NCBI GenBank assembly: GCA_900319005.1
Contig: ONMV01000004.1
Location: 62,001 to 126,000, forward strand
DNA: 64,000 bases
Reading direction: 5' to 3'
Source: an uncultured Bacteroidales bacterium
GTDB taxonomy: Bacteria > Bacteroidota > Bacteroidia > Bacteroidales > Paludibacteraceae
The notes under the pieces were generated by a model, which saw only the letters and a program-made list of their open reading frames with translations, ran no database searches and was not told where the DNA came from. Shown here piece after piece: positions 1-7,064 of the stretch. Position 1 is the first letter of the stretch. The number at the start of each line of letters is the position of its first letter. The translations under genes and the position numbers were made by a program.

Positions 1-72
1 TGCGTCTGCTTCAAACACACGGCGGAAAGCCGGGTCTCCTTCTTCGCACGAAAAAGTGAATCTGTATATCAT
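1..72 (-). CDS. 5-prime part of a gene cut by the window edge, pRiA4b ORF-3-like
   Basis: An ATG on the minus strand opens a frame of 24 codons that leaves the window without a stop. The visible start reads MIYRFTFSCEEGD and continues to FRRVFEADA. This resembles the beginning of the pRiA4b ORF-3-like (IS1096 TnpR-like) family common in Bacteroidales, whose function is unknown. It begins 22 nt after the stop of the M28 peptidase, so it is probably the last gene of the prs operon. Too little is visible for a firm family call. Confidence 0.4.
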   Translation of the reverse strand, partial: MIYRFTFSCEEGDPAFRRVFEADA

Positions 73-94
73 ATTATTGTCTATTTGTTATTCG

Positions 95-1120
95 TTATAA
101 TTGGCTCATGACCACTTCTCCCACTGCCTGGAGGGTAGAAAGGCTGATGTTGGACATGTCGTCGTTTCGTGTATGCCACCAAGACGCGAATCCTGTAGCG
201 TTACGGATGTCATAATGTATGATGTCCACGCAGGGGATTCCCGCTATGTAGTTGACGTAGTAATGGTCATCGGTGATGGGATAGGATTGCTGTTGGCTGA
301 AGAGCGCTCCGTAACCCAGTTGTTCGGCATCTTTCCATATTTTCTGCTGGTAGTTCCGTGCGTACTGGGTGGAGTACAGTTCGCGAGGGAAGGAAGCGTC
401 CGGTGCTCCCACCATGTCGAGGACGATGCCGAAGGAATAGACCGCTTCGCTGACAGAAGACAGACCGCCTTCAGCTGACAGACCGCTCGCTTTGCTCGCT
501 GACAGATTTTTGGCATAGTTGGTTGCCCATAGTTGGGAACCGAGACACCAAGTATCTTCCCTCTCTATACCGGTATAGAAACGTGGCGTTCCCATGTCCT
601 CGCAATCGAAGAGGACGATGTCCACGGGTGTGCGGAGGGTTGAATCGGCGATGAGGTCGCCTAACTGGCGAGCTACTTCGAGGAGTACTCCCACACCGCT
701 GGCACCATCGTTAGCTCCCGGAACGTTGTAATAACGGTCGGCATAATCATCTTCTTCATCACACCACGGGCGTGTGTCATAGTGTGCGCCCAGAAGAATA
801 CGCGGACGGGAAGCTATCTCCGGTGTGGAGAAATGCGCAATGATATTATATATCTGCTGCATGTTTCCCCTGTAATCGGGCATCTCGCCTCGCTGGAGTT
901 CCACTTTAGCACCTTTAGCGCGCAGTTGTTGAATGAGCCAGACGGCACAGTCGTTATGTGCTTTGCTATTAGGGACACGCGGTCCGAACGCCATTTGTCC
1001 TTCTATATAGGCATAGGCGGAGTCGGAGTTGAAAGCAGGACGAGCGATGGTCTCCTGTTTCTTGCCGCAAGCGGTAAAGAGGCATATGATGCCTATTGTC
1101 AAGAATAGTTTTTTGTACAT
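95..1120 (-). CDS. M28-family zinc metallopeptidase / glutaminyl cyclase-like lipoprotein
   Basis: The protein has 341 residues. The start is MYKKLF, because a lipoprotein signal follows at once (hydrophobic stretch, then FTAC with Cys18). The longer frame would put eight residues before the signal. Metal-site motifs of the M28 fold are visible: GAHYDTRP (His113, Asp115), GANDGASG, FDCEDMG, a later LDMVGAPD and a terminal IIHYD His. Members are aminopeptidases or glutaminyl-peptide cyclotransferases; the substrate cannot be told. As a lipoprotein it should sit on the cell envelope. It starts 20 nt after prs, in the same operon. Residues about 206-227, rich in Ser and Ala, are encoded by an imperfect tandem repeat (439-506) and look inserted relative to the fold. 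Confidence 0.85.
   Translation of the reverse strand: MYKKLFLTIGIICLFTACGKKQETIARPAFNSDSAYAYIEGQMAFGPRVPNSKAHNDCAVWLIQQLRAKGAKVELQRGEMPDYRGNMQQIYNIIAHFSTPEIASRPRILLGAHYDTRPWCDEEDDYADRYYNVPGANDGASGVGVLLEVARQLGDLIADSTLRTPVDIVLFDCEDMGTPRFYTGIEREDTWCLGSQLWATNYAKNLSASKASGLSAEGGLSSVSEAVYSFGIVLDMVGAPDASFPRELYSTQYARNYQQKIWKDAEQLGYGALFSQQQSYPITDDHYYVNYIAGIPCVDIIHYDIRNATGFASWWHTRNDDMSNISLSTLQAVGEVVMSQL
439..506. repeat. Imperfect tandem repeat inside the M28 gene
   Basis: Three degenerate copies of a unit like GACCGCTTCGCTGACAGA lie end to end and stay in frame. Related words occur near 54989 and 55053-55114. Confidence 0.6.
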
Positions 1121-1140
1121 TGTGTTTAGTCCTGTATACC

Positions 1141-2100
1141 TCATTTCATGTTTGCTTCGCTGACGGAAGTGTGGTTTTGTATAGCCAAGATCGTGTTGGC
1201 GATGGAAGTAGCGAGCGATACGATATGCAGTTTATAGCAGCGTGCGGGATCGATAGGGAGGGAGTCGGTACAAATGAGTTCTTCCAAGGCGGAGTTCTCT
1301 ATTCGTTTGCATGCCTCTCCGCTCAGCACGCCGTGTGTTACTACGGCACGAATACTCCTTGCTCCGCCTTCTTTCATCACTTCGGCAGCTTTGCAGAGCG
1401 TGCCGGCTGTATCGGCAATATCATCACAGATGACGACATCTTTTCCGTACACGTCACCGAGGACACGCATCTCCGATACTTTATTGAAGTCCGGGCGGTA
1501 TTTATAGCAGATGACCATCGGCACTTCGTGGTCGGTCATGGTGTGCAGTTTTTTCGCGAAATTGGAAGCTCTTTTAGAACCGCCGACATCCGGCGAAGCG
1601 ACAATCAGATTCTTGAGATTGAGGTCGGCGATGTACGGAGCGAGGACGTTCGAGCCGTAGATATGATCGACGGGGATATCGAAGAATCCCTGGATCTGCT
1701 CTGCGTGCAGGTCAACTGTGATGACGCGGTCCGCTCCTGCGGCTTGCAGCATGTTAGCCACGAGTTTGGCACCGATAGAGACACGTGGTTTATCCTTGCG
1801 GTCCTGACGCGCCCATCCGAAATAGGGTACAACGGCGATCACTTTGTACGCGCTTGCCCGCTTGGCGGCATCGATCATGAGGAGCAGCTCCATGAGGTTG
1901 TCGCTGGAAGGACAGGTGGGTTGTACCAGATAAACGGATTGTCCTCGAACGGACTCTTCGAAATACGTACAGAACTCTCCATCAGAGAACCGATCAATGT
2001 GTAATTGCCCTAATTGGCATCCCAGTTCGTCACAAATCCCTTTTGCCAACGCTCCTCCTTTGGAGCCGGCAAATACTTTGAATTGTCTTGGATTTTCCAT
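1141..2100 (-). CDS. prs: Ribose-phosphate pyrophosphokinase (PRPP synthetase)
   Basis: The 319-residue protein has the normal length for bacterial PRPP synthetase, which makes phosphoribosyl pyrophosphate from ribose-5-phosphate and ATP for nucleotide, histidine and NAD synthesis in the cytoplasm. Visible motifs are FSDGEF near residue 40, the ATP-site segment YFGWARQDRK near 98, DLHAEQIQGFF near 130, and the PRPP-binding loop DDIADTAGT near 227. It begins 5 nt after the DUF4290-like gene ends and is followed 20 nt later by the M28 peptidase. No promoter was seen directly upstream, so transcription probably comes through from the preceding gene. Confidence 0.97.
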   Translation of the reverse strand: MENPRQFKVFAGSKGGALAKGICDELGCQLGQLHIDRFSDGEFCTYFEESVRGQSVYLVQPTCPSSDNLMELLLMIDAAKRASAYKVIAVVPYFGWARQDRKDKPRVSIGAKLVANMLQAAGADRVITVDLHAEQIQGFFDIPVDHIYGSNVLAPYIADLNLKNLIVASPDVGGSKRASNFAKKLHTMTDHEVPMVICYKYRPDFNKVSEMRVLGDVYGKDVVICDDIADTAGTLCKAAEVMKEGGARSIRAVVTHGVLSGEACKRIENSALEELICTDSLPIDPARCYKLHIVSLATSIANTILAIQNHTSVSEANMK

Positions 2101-2105
2101 ATCCT

Positions 2106-2423
2106 TTATTTTCTACTTTTGTCTTTAGTCTTGCGTAATGGTGTGTTCGGTTGTGCCATCATCTGTTCGAAGACAGGTGATTCGCAGCGCAGTTGTCCAT
2201 TAGACAGGCGTATGATGTCCTCGCGAACACGTGCCATACCTGCTTCCTGGTCACGATTCCAAACCAGATTACGCTGGCGCATACATTGTGCGATATACAC
2301 TTCGAGTGAATCGCGTTCTTGTCCGGGCGCTAAAGTGGCGGCATAGCCGATCATATCTTGGACGATGCGCCCATAATTGCGCATTTTAATAGGCTCAGAG
2401 GCCCTTCTTAATTGTAAAGCCAT
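2106..2423 (-). CDS. DUF4290-like protein
   Basis: The 105-residue cytoplasmic protein begins MALQLRRASEP and contains RNYGRIVQDMIGYAATL followed by an Arg/Glu-rich helical segment. This pattern resembles the Bacteroidota family DUF4290, of unknown function. An earlier in-frame start exists (2519), but the extra residues overlap the nuclease gene and are encoded by a short tandem repeat (NDQMVNDQIVND), so the inner ATG at 2423 was chosen. It lies between the secreted nuclease and prs on the same strand. Confidence 0.6.
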   Translation of the reverse strand: MALQLRRASEPIKMRNYGRIVQDMIGYAATLAPGQERDSLEVYIAQCMRQRNLVWNRDQEAGMARVREDIIRLSNGQLRCESPVFEQMMAQPNTPLRKTKDKSRK

Positions 2424-2462
2424 GTCATTTACTATTTGATCATTCACCATTTGGTCATTTAT
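2421..2462. repeat. ATGGTAAATGACAAA-type tandem repeat between genes
   Basis: Degenerate copies of a 15-nt unit occupy the gap between the nuclease stop and the DUF4290-like start. The same family is found inside genes at 32615-32649, 49951-49976 and 51028-51057. Confidence 0.75.
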
Positions 2463-3541
2463 TTCTTGCGGATGAGGTATATCATGGTGGGGTAGTGGTC
2501 TCCATAACCGTTTTGCCAAACACCACCTTTGGTGGTACGAAGCGGAGTACCCTTGTCTTTGCCTTCCTGCACGGTGAGGAAAGGTTTATTGAAGATCTGC
2601 GGTTTCCAATAGGTCCATTTACCGTGTTCGAGTTTCTCATTCATGAGAGGTTCGGAGATGATGATCTGGTCGAAGAGGTTCCACGAGCCGTTGTAGGCGA
2701 GGGAGCCGGTACCTTTGTCGAGGATCTGCCACATGGTGTTGAAGAATCCCTGCGGATCTACCTCTTCGCGGTATTTGCGCGCTTTGAGAACCTCTTTGCA
2801 GCTGTGGTTATAGGGATCATCGTTCAAGTCTCCCATGATGATGATTTTGGCTTTTGGTTCTTTGAGGTAGATGGAGTCGCAGATACTCTTACAAAGCATA
2901 GCGGCTGTGTCACGTCCCGGTCGGGAAGATAGTTCACCTCCGTAACGGCTGGGCCAGTGGTTGACGATGATATGTATTTTCTCCGGACGTCCTTCTCCCA
3001 AGAGGTAACCCGAGACGCAGAGTTGGAGACGCGTTTTGATCACTCCTCCGTCTGCATAGTGCGCTTTGAGTTCGTATCCGTTGACGCGGGAGGGTTTGAA
3101 GAGAAGGGTGTCGTATAGGAATCCCACATCCACACCACGGCGATCGGGACCCTCTTTGAGGATCGGTTTGAGGCGACGTCCGTACTTGCTGTTTGCTTCC
3201 GCACAGAGGTCATAGAGACATCCGATGTTCTCCACCTCTGCGACGCCGATACAAGCCGCTCCTCGCGGGTCATAATCGGTACCGAGTTGTGAAACGGCAT
3301 ACGCCATGTTCTTTACCTTGTTCTCGTACTTGTAGCTCGTCCATTTCATACCTCCGTCGGGCAGGTACTCGTAGTCATTCTTGCCCTCATCGTGAATGGT
3401 GTCGAAGAGGTTTTCCAAGTTGTAGAACGCGATGCAGCGGACGAATTGTCCTTCGTTCGCTTCGGTCGTTGCTTGATTTTGCGCGTTGGTTGCGCCGGCA
3501 ATCATCAGCAGCATAGCCGCCCATAAAAACGTGTGTTTCAT
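2459..3541 (-). CDS. Secreted endonuclease/exonuclease/phosphatase (EEP) family protein
   Basis: The 360-residue protein starts at MKHTFLW, directly before a signal peptide that ends near ATNAQ (residue 21). The mature part shows EEP-fold motifs: FYNLENLFDT near residue 40, VAEVEN near 97, an INVHWPS-like segment (IVNHWPSR) near 197 with its catalytic-type His, and IIMGDLNDDP near 235, and a late GYGDHYPTM His. The family hydrolyses phosphodiesters of nucleic acids or lipids; extracellular DNA is a plausible substrate but not shown. An earlier start in the same frame was rejected because it overlaps the promoter and precedes the signal peptide. The promoter at 3587-3619 carries a palindrome that also occurs before the gene at 44276. 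Confidence 0.9.
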   Translation of the reverse strand: MKHTFLWAAMLLMIAGATNAQNQATTEANEGQFVRCIAFYNLENLFDTIHDEGKNDYEYLPDGGMKWTSYKYENKVKNMAYAVSQLGTDYDPRGAACIGVAEVENIGCLYDLCAEANSKYGRRLKPILKEGPDRRGVDVGFLYDTLLFKPSRVNGYELKAHYADGGVIKTRLQLCVSGYLLGEGRPEKIHIIVNHWPSRYGGELSSRPGRDTAAMLCKSICDSIYLKEPKAKIIIMGDLNDDPYNHSCKEVLKARKYREEVDPQGFFNTMWQILDKGTGSLAYNGSWNLFDQIIISEPLMNEKLEHGKWTYWKPQIFNKPFLTVQEGKDKGTPLRTTKGGVWQNGYGDHYPTMIYLIRKK

Positions 3542-3586
3542 AATATGTTTTTTAGTGTTTATGTATGCGTTATTCACAAATCGGCT

Positions 3587-3627
3587 GCAAAGGTACAAAA
3601 AAAAAATGACATACACAAGAGTGTATG
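3587..3627 (-). promoter_or_regulatory. Bacteroidota-type promoter with embedded inverted repeat
   Basis: The -7 box TACCTTTGC (3587-3595) is 20 nt from CTTG (3616-3619). The -33 element lies in the centre of an inverted repeat at 3610-3627, with arms CATACAC and GTGTATG. It drives the EEP nuclease gene. Confidence 0.8.
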
Positions 3628-3920
3628 GTACTTTTTCGCTTTTTTATTTCGATTTGAGGGTTCTTGGTAAGTTTTTTTTGTACGGCTTTTATCATCCAAG
3701 TCCACACTCTGACGAGTAAAAGCACTCGCAGGCACGCCAAGTGGAAACTGTTCAATTTTACGTGTACGTTTTCGAAAGTGAATGTAAATCTATTTTGAGT
3801 TATATTTTGGCATGATTTTTGTGGTTGATAATGTGATTTCTTTTCTATGTCTTTTTGGCAGTCTGCCAAAGGCAGTTCTTTCTTTTATCTGAGCTCGATG
3901 TATGCTCGATGTCAGCCTAT

Positions 3921-3962
3921 CCACCCACTAATAGCGCACTAATCACCCACTAATCACCCACT
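3921..3962. repeat. CACCCACTAATCA-type tandem repeat
   Basis: Three to four degenerate units of 11-12 nt. A second tract of the same family lies at 46933-46976. Confidence 0.7.
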
Positions 3963-3977
3963 CTAAGATCGGTGAAA

Positions 3978-4152
3978 CCATGTAAAAATCAGGTAGCAAT
4001 CCGTGTTTAATCGGGTTGCTACCCATTGGTATTTCGTTCCCTTTTGTGTGAGAATGAGGGGTTAGAAATGTTCTGTTTTTCAAAAGGCAGGGAAAGGGGA
4101 TGGGGTGTCTTTTTGAAAAACGATGCAAAGGTGTTGTTGGTTCTTCTCGAAA
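3978..4152 (-). ncRNA. Candidate small RNA ending in a 12-bp hairpin
   Basis: A consensus promoter (4159-4191) points left into a stretch without a good gene. About 140 nt downstream lies an inverted repeat (3992-4003 with 4012-4023, arms GGTAGCAACCCG-like, one wobble, 8-nt loop) followed on the minus strand by TGATTTTTAC, which could end transcription. A 27-codon frame beginning at the ATG before the hairpin is possible, so a micro-ORF is an alternative. Ends are estimates. Confidence 0.35.
3992..4023 (-). terminator. Hairpin, possible intrinsic terminator
   Basis: 12-bp stem with one G-U pair and an 8-nt loop. A run of five T follows a few bases later on the minus strand; there is no T-run on the plus side. 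Confidence 0.5.
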
Positions 4153-4158
4153 AACGAT

Positions 4159-4191
4159 GCAAAGGTACAACAAAAAATCGGAATATGCAAA
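4159..4191 (-). promoter_or_regulatory. Orphan promoter
   Basis: TTTG (4188-4191), 20 nt, TACCTTTGC (4159-4167). It differs at only one position from the lipoprotein promoter at 6437-6469, including the spacer. Confidence 0.75.
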
Positions 4192-4250
4192 TTTTTTTGG
4201 TAAGAAAATGTCATTTTAGCGGCGAACGGTGAGCGTTTGGGTAAGATGGT

Positions 4251-5933
4251 TTAGTGGGTGTGGGTGGAGAAGTAGTTTGTGCGGATGAGTTTATCGGAGA
4301 GGACTGACGCTTCGTGCGGCGTGATGGGGCGAGGGGAGGAATAGGGTGTGGAAGGGTTGTGGGTGGTTGGAAGAGGTGTGGAAGGGGAGGATAAGAGATC
4401 GATGCCTAAACCATGCCAGAAATAGTTTTGGTTGATGGCGTGCAGGAGGGTGGGGAAAATGTCCATCTGGTATGCTGTTTCTATTTCTATTTTTTTTGTG
4501 ATAGCGGGTGAAGCGATGATGAGCGGACATGTTCCGCGCGTGTCGGTTACGGGAAAATGATTATGGTCAGCGGTAATGACGAGAGTGCTGTTTTGCATGA
4601 TAGAAGCGGTATCCGCCCAAGAAAGGAAACGTCCGAGTTGTCGGTCGAAATAATGTACGCATTGGAGGTAGCTTTGTTCCGCGGGAGCGTATGAATCCGG
4701 CAGTGTGAGCTTGGGTTGTACGGATTTGAAGGGAGCGTGTGTGTTGATGGTGATAGCGAGGACGCAAGTAGGTGTATCCGCGGTACACAGTTCTTCCCGG
4801 GTCCATTGGAAGACCATGCTGTCGTTCCCATGGAAGAAGAATTTGGGTTCACGGAGTCGCCGGTAACCGTAGGAGCGTGTAGTGACGCGTTGGTTCCAGA
4901 CTCCTTGGTAGGGGTTGACGATGACGCTATTCGGATAAAAATGCGCGTAGTTGGGATAGGTGTTATCTCCGTGGCTCATACAGGCTATTCCGTTGCGAAG
5001 TGGTAAGAGTCCTGTTTGAGTGATGAGTTGTCCGTCTCCACTTCGTCCGTATTGTTGCTGCGAATAGAGATTCCGGCAGTACAGGACAGGGTGCTCGCAG
5101 ATATAGCGGCGGATATTTGGTGTAACGTACTCTCCGTGTATGTCGGTAGCTTCCAGGGCCCAAGATTCGAGGCTTTCGACGAGTACAAAGACGAGATGAG
5201 CAGATGGAAGCGTGCTCTGTTGCGGGTTTGTGCAGACTTGGGAAAGGATGGTTTTTTCCCGTTCTGTGAAAGGGAGAACGGACTGCAGATGAAGTACACT
5301 CTCTTTGACACCTCCGTAGAGAACGAATGCCAAGTGTCCGAGTGGACTATGCGTGCGAAGGAAGGCGTTTTCCTCTTCGTTTGCAGACCATTTGTCGGCG
5401 TCCGCATAGATGTCCGGTCGGTTGGTGAATCTTGCGCAGGCGCTAAGGATGAACAAGACTACCGTTATGAGAAGGATTGTCCAGCAGGTTTTGGTCGGAA
5501 TTGAGTCCTTTTTGATCTCTTTGCGGAATAAGATGAGGAAGAATGAAAGTGCGAAGGTGATGGCAGGGAAGAGGAAATGCTGCCATTCGATGAAGGATAA
5601 GATGGAGGTTTCAAATCCTCTCAGTTCGGTAGCAAAGAGGATGACAGACCATTGGATGAAGAAGTTGTTGGCGGCAAAATACCAGCAATTTGCCAAGAGC
5701 CATAAGTCTGTGAATATGAGTATGATAATGCTTGTAAGGATGCCTCTTTTGGCGAGTATAGGGAGGGAAAGAAACATAGCTGCCGATACACAAGCGGCAT
5801 AAGCAGCTATGAACTCTCCGGTCGTTATTCCTTTGTCCAAATCGACCAAGAAGCGATAGATGACGAACTTGGTGAATGAGGCAATGGAGATGAGGACAAA
5901 AGGAAGGATTTTATTGTCTGATGAACGGTCCAA
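4251..5933 (-). CDS. LTA-synthase/sulfatase-like membrane phosphotransferase
   Basis: The 560-residue protein belongs by its look to the alkaline-phosphatase superfamily, LTA synthase-like branch. About five membrane segments fill residues 10-165. An outside catalytic domain follows, with VLVESLESWAL (metal-binding Glu region), GRSGDGQLITQTG (position of the nucleophile, here Ser where LtaS has Thr), ITADHNHF and INTHAPF. Such enzymes move phospho-groups onto lipids or glycans at the outer face of the inner membrane; the acceptor is unknown. The start is TTG, because no ATG or GTG precedes the first membrane segment and a stop lies upstream. The start overlaps the end of the lipoprotein gene by 23 nt, suggesting coupled translation. 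Confidence 0.75.
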   Translation of the reverse strand: MDRSSDNKILPFVLISIASFTKFVIYRFLVDLDKGITTGEFIAAYAACVSAAMFLSLPILAKRGILTSIIILIFTDLWLLANCWYFAANNFFIQWSVILFATELRGFETSILSFIEWQHFLFPAITFALSFFLILFRKEIKKDSIPTKTCWTILLITVVLFILSACARFTNRPDIYADADKWSANEEENAFLRTHSPLGHLAFVLYGGVKESVLHLQSVLPFTEREKTILSQVCTNPQQSTLPSAHLVFVLVESLESWALEATDIHGEYVTPNIRRYICEHPVLYCRNLYSQQQYGRSGDGQLITQTGLLPLRNGIACMSHGDNTYPNYAHFYPNSVIVNPYQGVWNQRVTTRSYGYRRLREPKFFFHGNDSMVFQWTREELCTADTPTCVLAITINTHAPFKSVQPKLTLPDSYAPAEQSYLQCVHYFDRQLGRFLSWADTASIMQNSTLVITADHNHFPVTDTRGTCPLIIASPAITKKIEIETAYQMDIFPTLLHAINQNYFWHGLGIDLLSSPSTPLPTTHNPSTPYSSPRPITPHEASVLSDKLIRTNYFSTHTH

Positions 5934-6405
5934 AGGAATAATCAGAGTAGTCTAAATCGTTGGGGATGAAGTAAACGGTGTTTTGTCCGTACCAATCGAC
6001 GGTTAGATCCATTTGTTCCCCCTGTCCGTAAAAAATGCCGGCATATCCGCTGACTACTTTGATCCGAATGACATCTTCGTAGATGTATTTCCAGTTAATA
6101 ATACAGATGTTCTTTTCCGCCGGATAGCGTGTATCCCAAACGGTCAATTTGCCTGTGTAGTCGGCTTTGATTTCCAGCATGATAACTGTAGTGTTGTTGT
6201 AATAGTATTCCCCTTCGAGATTGCATTTCCAAGTGCCGACAAGTGAGGGAGCGGTTTGCGAACCTCCACCACCGTCAATGTTTCCACCACCATCAATGTT
6301 TCCACCACCATTGAGGGAATTGTTCTTTTTGTCACATGCGATAAACGCAACAGAGATAATAAGGGCTGTGAAACAGCCAATTAAGATGAATGCAAACTTT
6401 TTCAT
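5911..6405 (-). CDS. Lipoprotein with Gly-rich linker, lipocalin-like
   Basis: The 164-residue protein has a lipoprotein signal (lipobox IAC, Cys24, followed by Asp) and then a linker repeating GGGNID and GGGG at about residues 33-47. The remainder, beginning with LVGTWKCNLEG and alternating beta strands, resembles small lipocalin-like beta-barrel domains of Bacteroidota lipoproteins. Function is unknown. Asp after the lipidated Cys is an inner-membrane retention signal in enterobacteria, but that rule is not established here. It has its own promoter and is followed by the overlapping membrane phosphotransferase gene. Confidence 0.7.
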   Translation of the reverse strand: MKKFAFILIGCFTALIISVAFIACDKKNNSLNGGGNIDGGGNIDGGGGSQTAPSLVGTWKCNLEGEYYYNNTTVIMLEIKADYTGKLTVWDTRYPAEKNICIINWKYIYEDVIRIKVVSGYAGIFYGQGEQMDLTVDWYGQNTVYFIPNDLDYSDYSFGPFIRQ

Positions 6406-6436
6406 TGTGTATGTGAGTTAAAAGTTAATTTCGGGG

Positions 6437-6469
6437 CAAAGGTACAACAAAAAATCGGAATGTGCAAAT
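6437..6469 (-). promoter_or_regulatory. Promoter of the lipoprotein operon
   Basis: TTTG (6466-6469), 20 nt, TACCTTTGC (6437-6445). Confidence 0.85.
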
Positions 6470-6493
6470 TTTTGGCATGAAAATGTAAATAAA

Positions 6494-6526
6494 TTTGCAT
6501 ATTTGCAAAAAAAGCAGTACCTTTGC
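6494..6526 (+). promoter_or_regulatory. Promoter of ssb
   Basis: TTTG (6494-6497), 20 nt, TACCTTTGC (6518-6526); leads to a leader of about 58 nt before ssb. Confidence 0.85.
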
Positions 6527-6590
6527 AGGCGCAAAGGTTTTTTTAATCCGAATTATTTAATCAAATTTAATCTTAATTAACACATTTATT

Positions 6591-7061
6591 ATGTCGAGTG
6601 TAAACAAAGTAATTCTTATCGGCAACGTGGGAGCAGATCCTGAAGTACGTTATTTAGATCGCGGCGTTGCTATCGCAAATTTTAATCTCGCAACTACAGA
6701 GCGCGGTTATGTGATGCAAAACGGTACTCAAGTGCCGGATGTAACGGAATGGCATTCCATCGTGTTGTGGCGGAACCTTGCAGAATGGGCACAGCAGAAC
6801 CTCAAGAAGAGCATGAAAGTGTATGTAGAGGGTAAGTTGAAGACTCGTGCGTGGGAGAAAGACGGACAGATTCGTCGTAAGACAGAGGTGATTGCAGAGA
6901 ATGTGCAGATTCTTTATCGTCCGGAGATTTATAGAAATCAGCAGTCGGCCGTTACTAATCAGCCGTCCGAAGAGGCTTCAGAGAACTTCAATGATGAGGC
7001 ACAAGCAGCTCCGGAGAGCCAAGAGCAGGGCGGATTCTTCAACGGATTGTTTCGGAACTAA
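6591..7061 (+). CDS. ssb: Single-stranded DNA-binding protein
   Basis: The 156-residue protein carries the SSB OB-fold: VNKVILIGNVGADPEVRY at the start, WHSIVLWRNLAEWAQ near 62 and KVYVEGKLKTRAW near 83. SSB coats single-stranded DNA in replication and repair and recruits partners through an acidic tail tip. Here the tail ends GGFFNGLFRN instead of the usual acidic DDDLPF-like tip, so partner binding may differ or a second SSB may exist elsewhere. The linker at about residues 116-127 (RNQQSAVTNQPS) is encoded by a CAGTCAG-type repeat. The acyltransferase gene begins 3 nt after the stop. Confidence 0.95.
   Translation: MSSVNKVILIGNVGADPEVRYLDRGVAIANFNLATTERGYVMQNGTQVPDVTEWHSIVLWRNLAEWAQQNLKKSMKVYVEGKLKTRAWEKDGQIRRKTEVIAENVQILYRPEIYRNQQSAVTNQPSEEASENFNDEAQAAPESQEQGGFFNGLFRN
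6937..6970. repeat. CAGCAGTCAG-type repeat inside ssb
   Basis: Degenerate units (AATCAGCAGTCGGCCGTTAC and AATCAGCCGTCC) in frame in the linker. Related words occur in typA, mpl and the secreted-protein gene at 60480-60508. Confidence 0.55.
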
Positions 7062-7064
7062 GAA

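Larger units (their letters stand above)
3628..4250. other. Gene-free region with repeats, hairpin and orphan promoter
   Basis: No convincing coding sequence was seen; the short frames here overlap promoter elements or lack family features. It holds a degenerate CCCACTAATCA repeat (3921-3962), a strong hairpin (3992-4023), two copies of CGAAAAACGATGCAAAGGT-like sequence near 4113 and 4148, and a complete minus-strand promoter (4159-4191). Confidence 0.6.

Noticed and set aside
3943-4173. 76-codon minus-strand frame in the gene-free region
   Set aside because: Its start lies within the -7 box of the orphan promoter and it runs through the hairpin; no family resemblance.
4026-4232. 68-codon plus-strand frame
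   Set aside because: It covers promoter sequence of the opposite strand and has two internal repeat words; no support.
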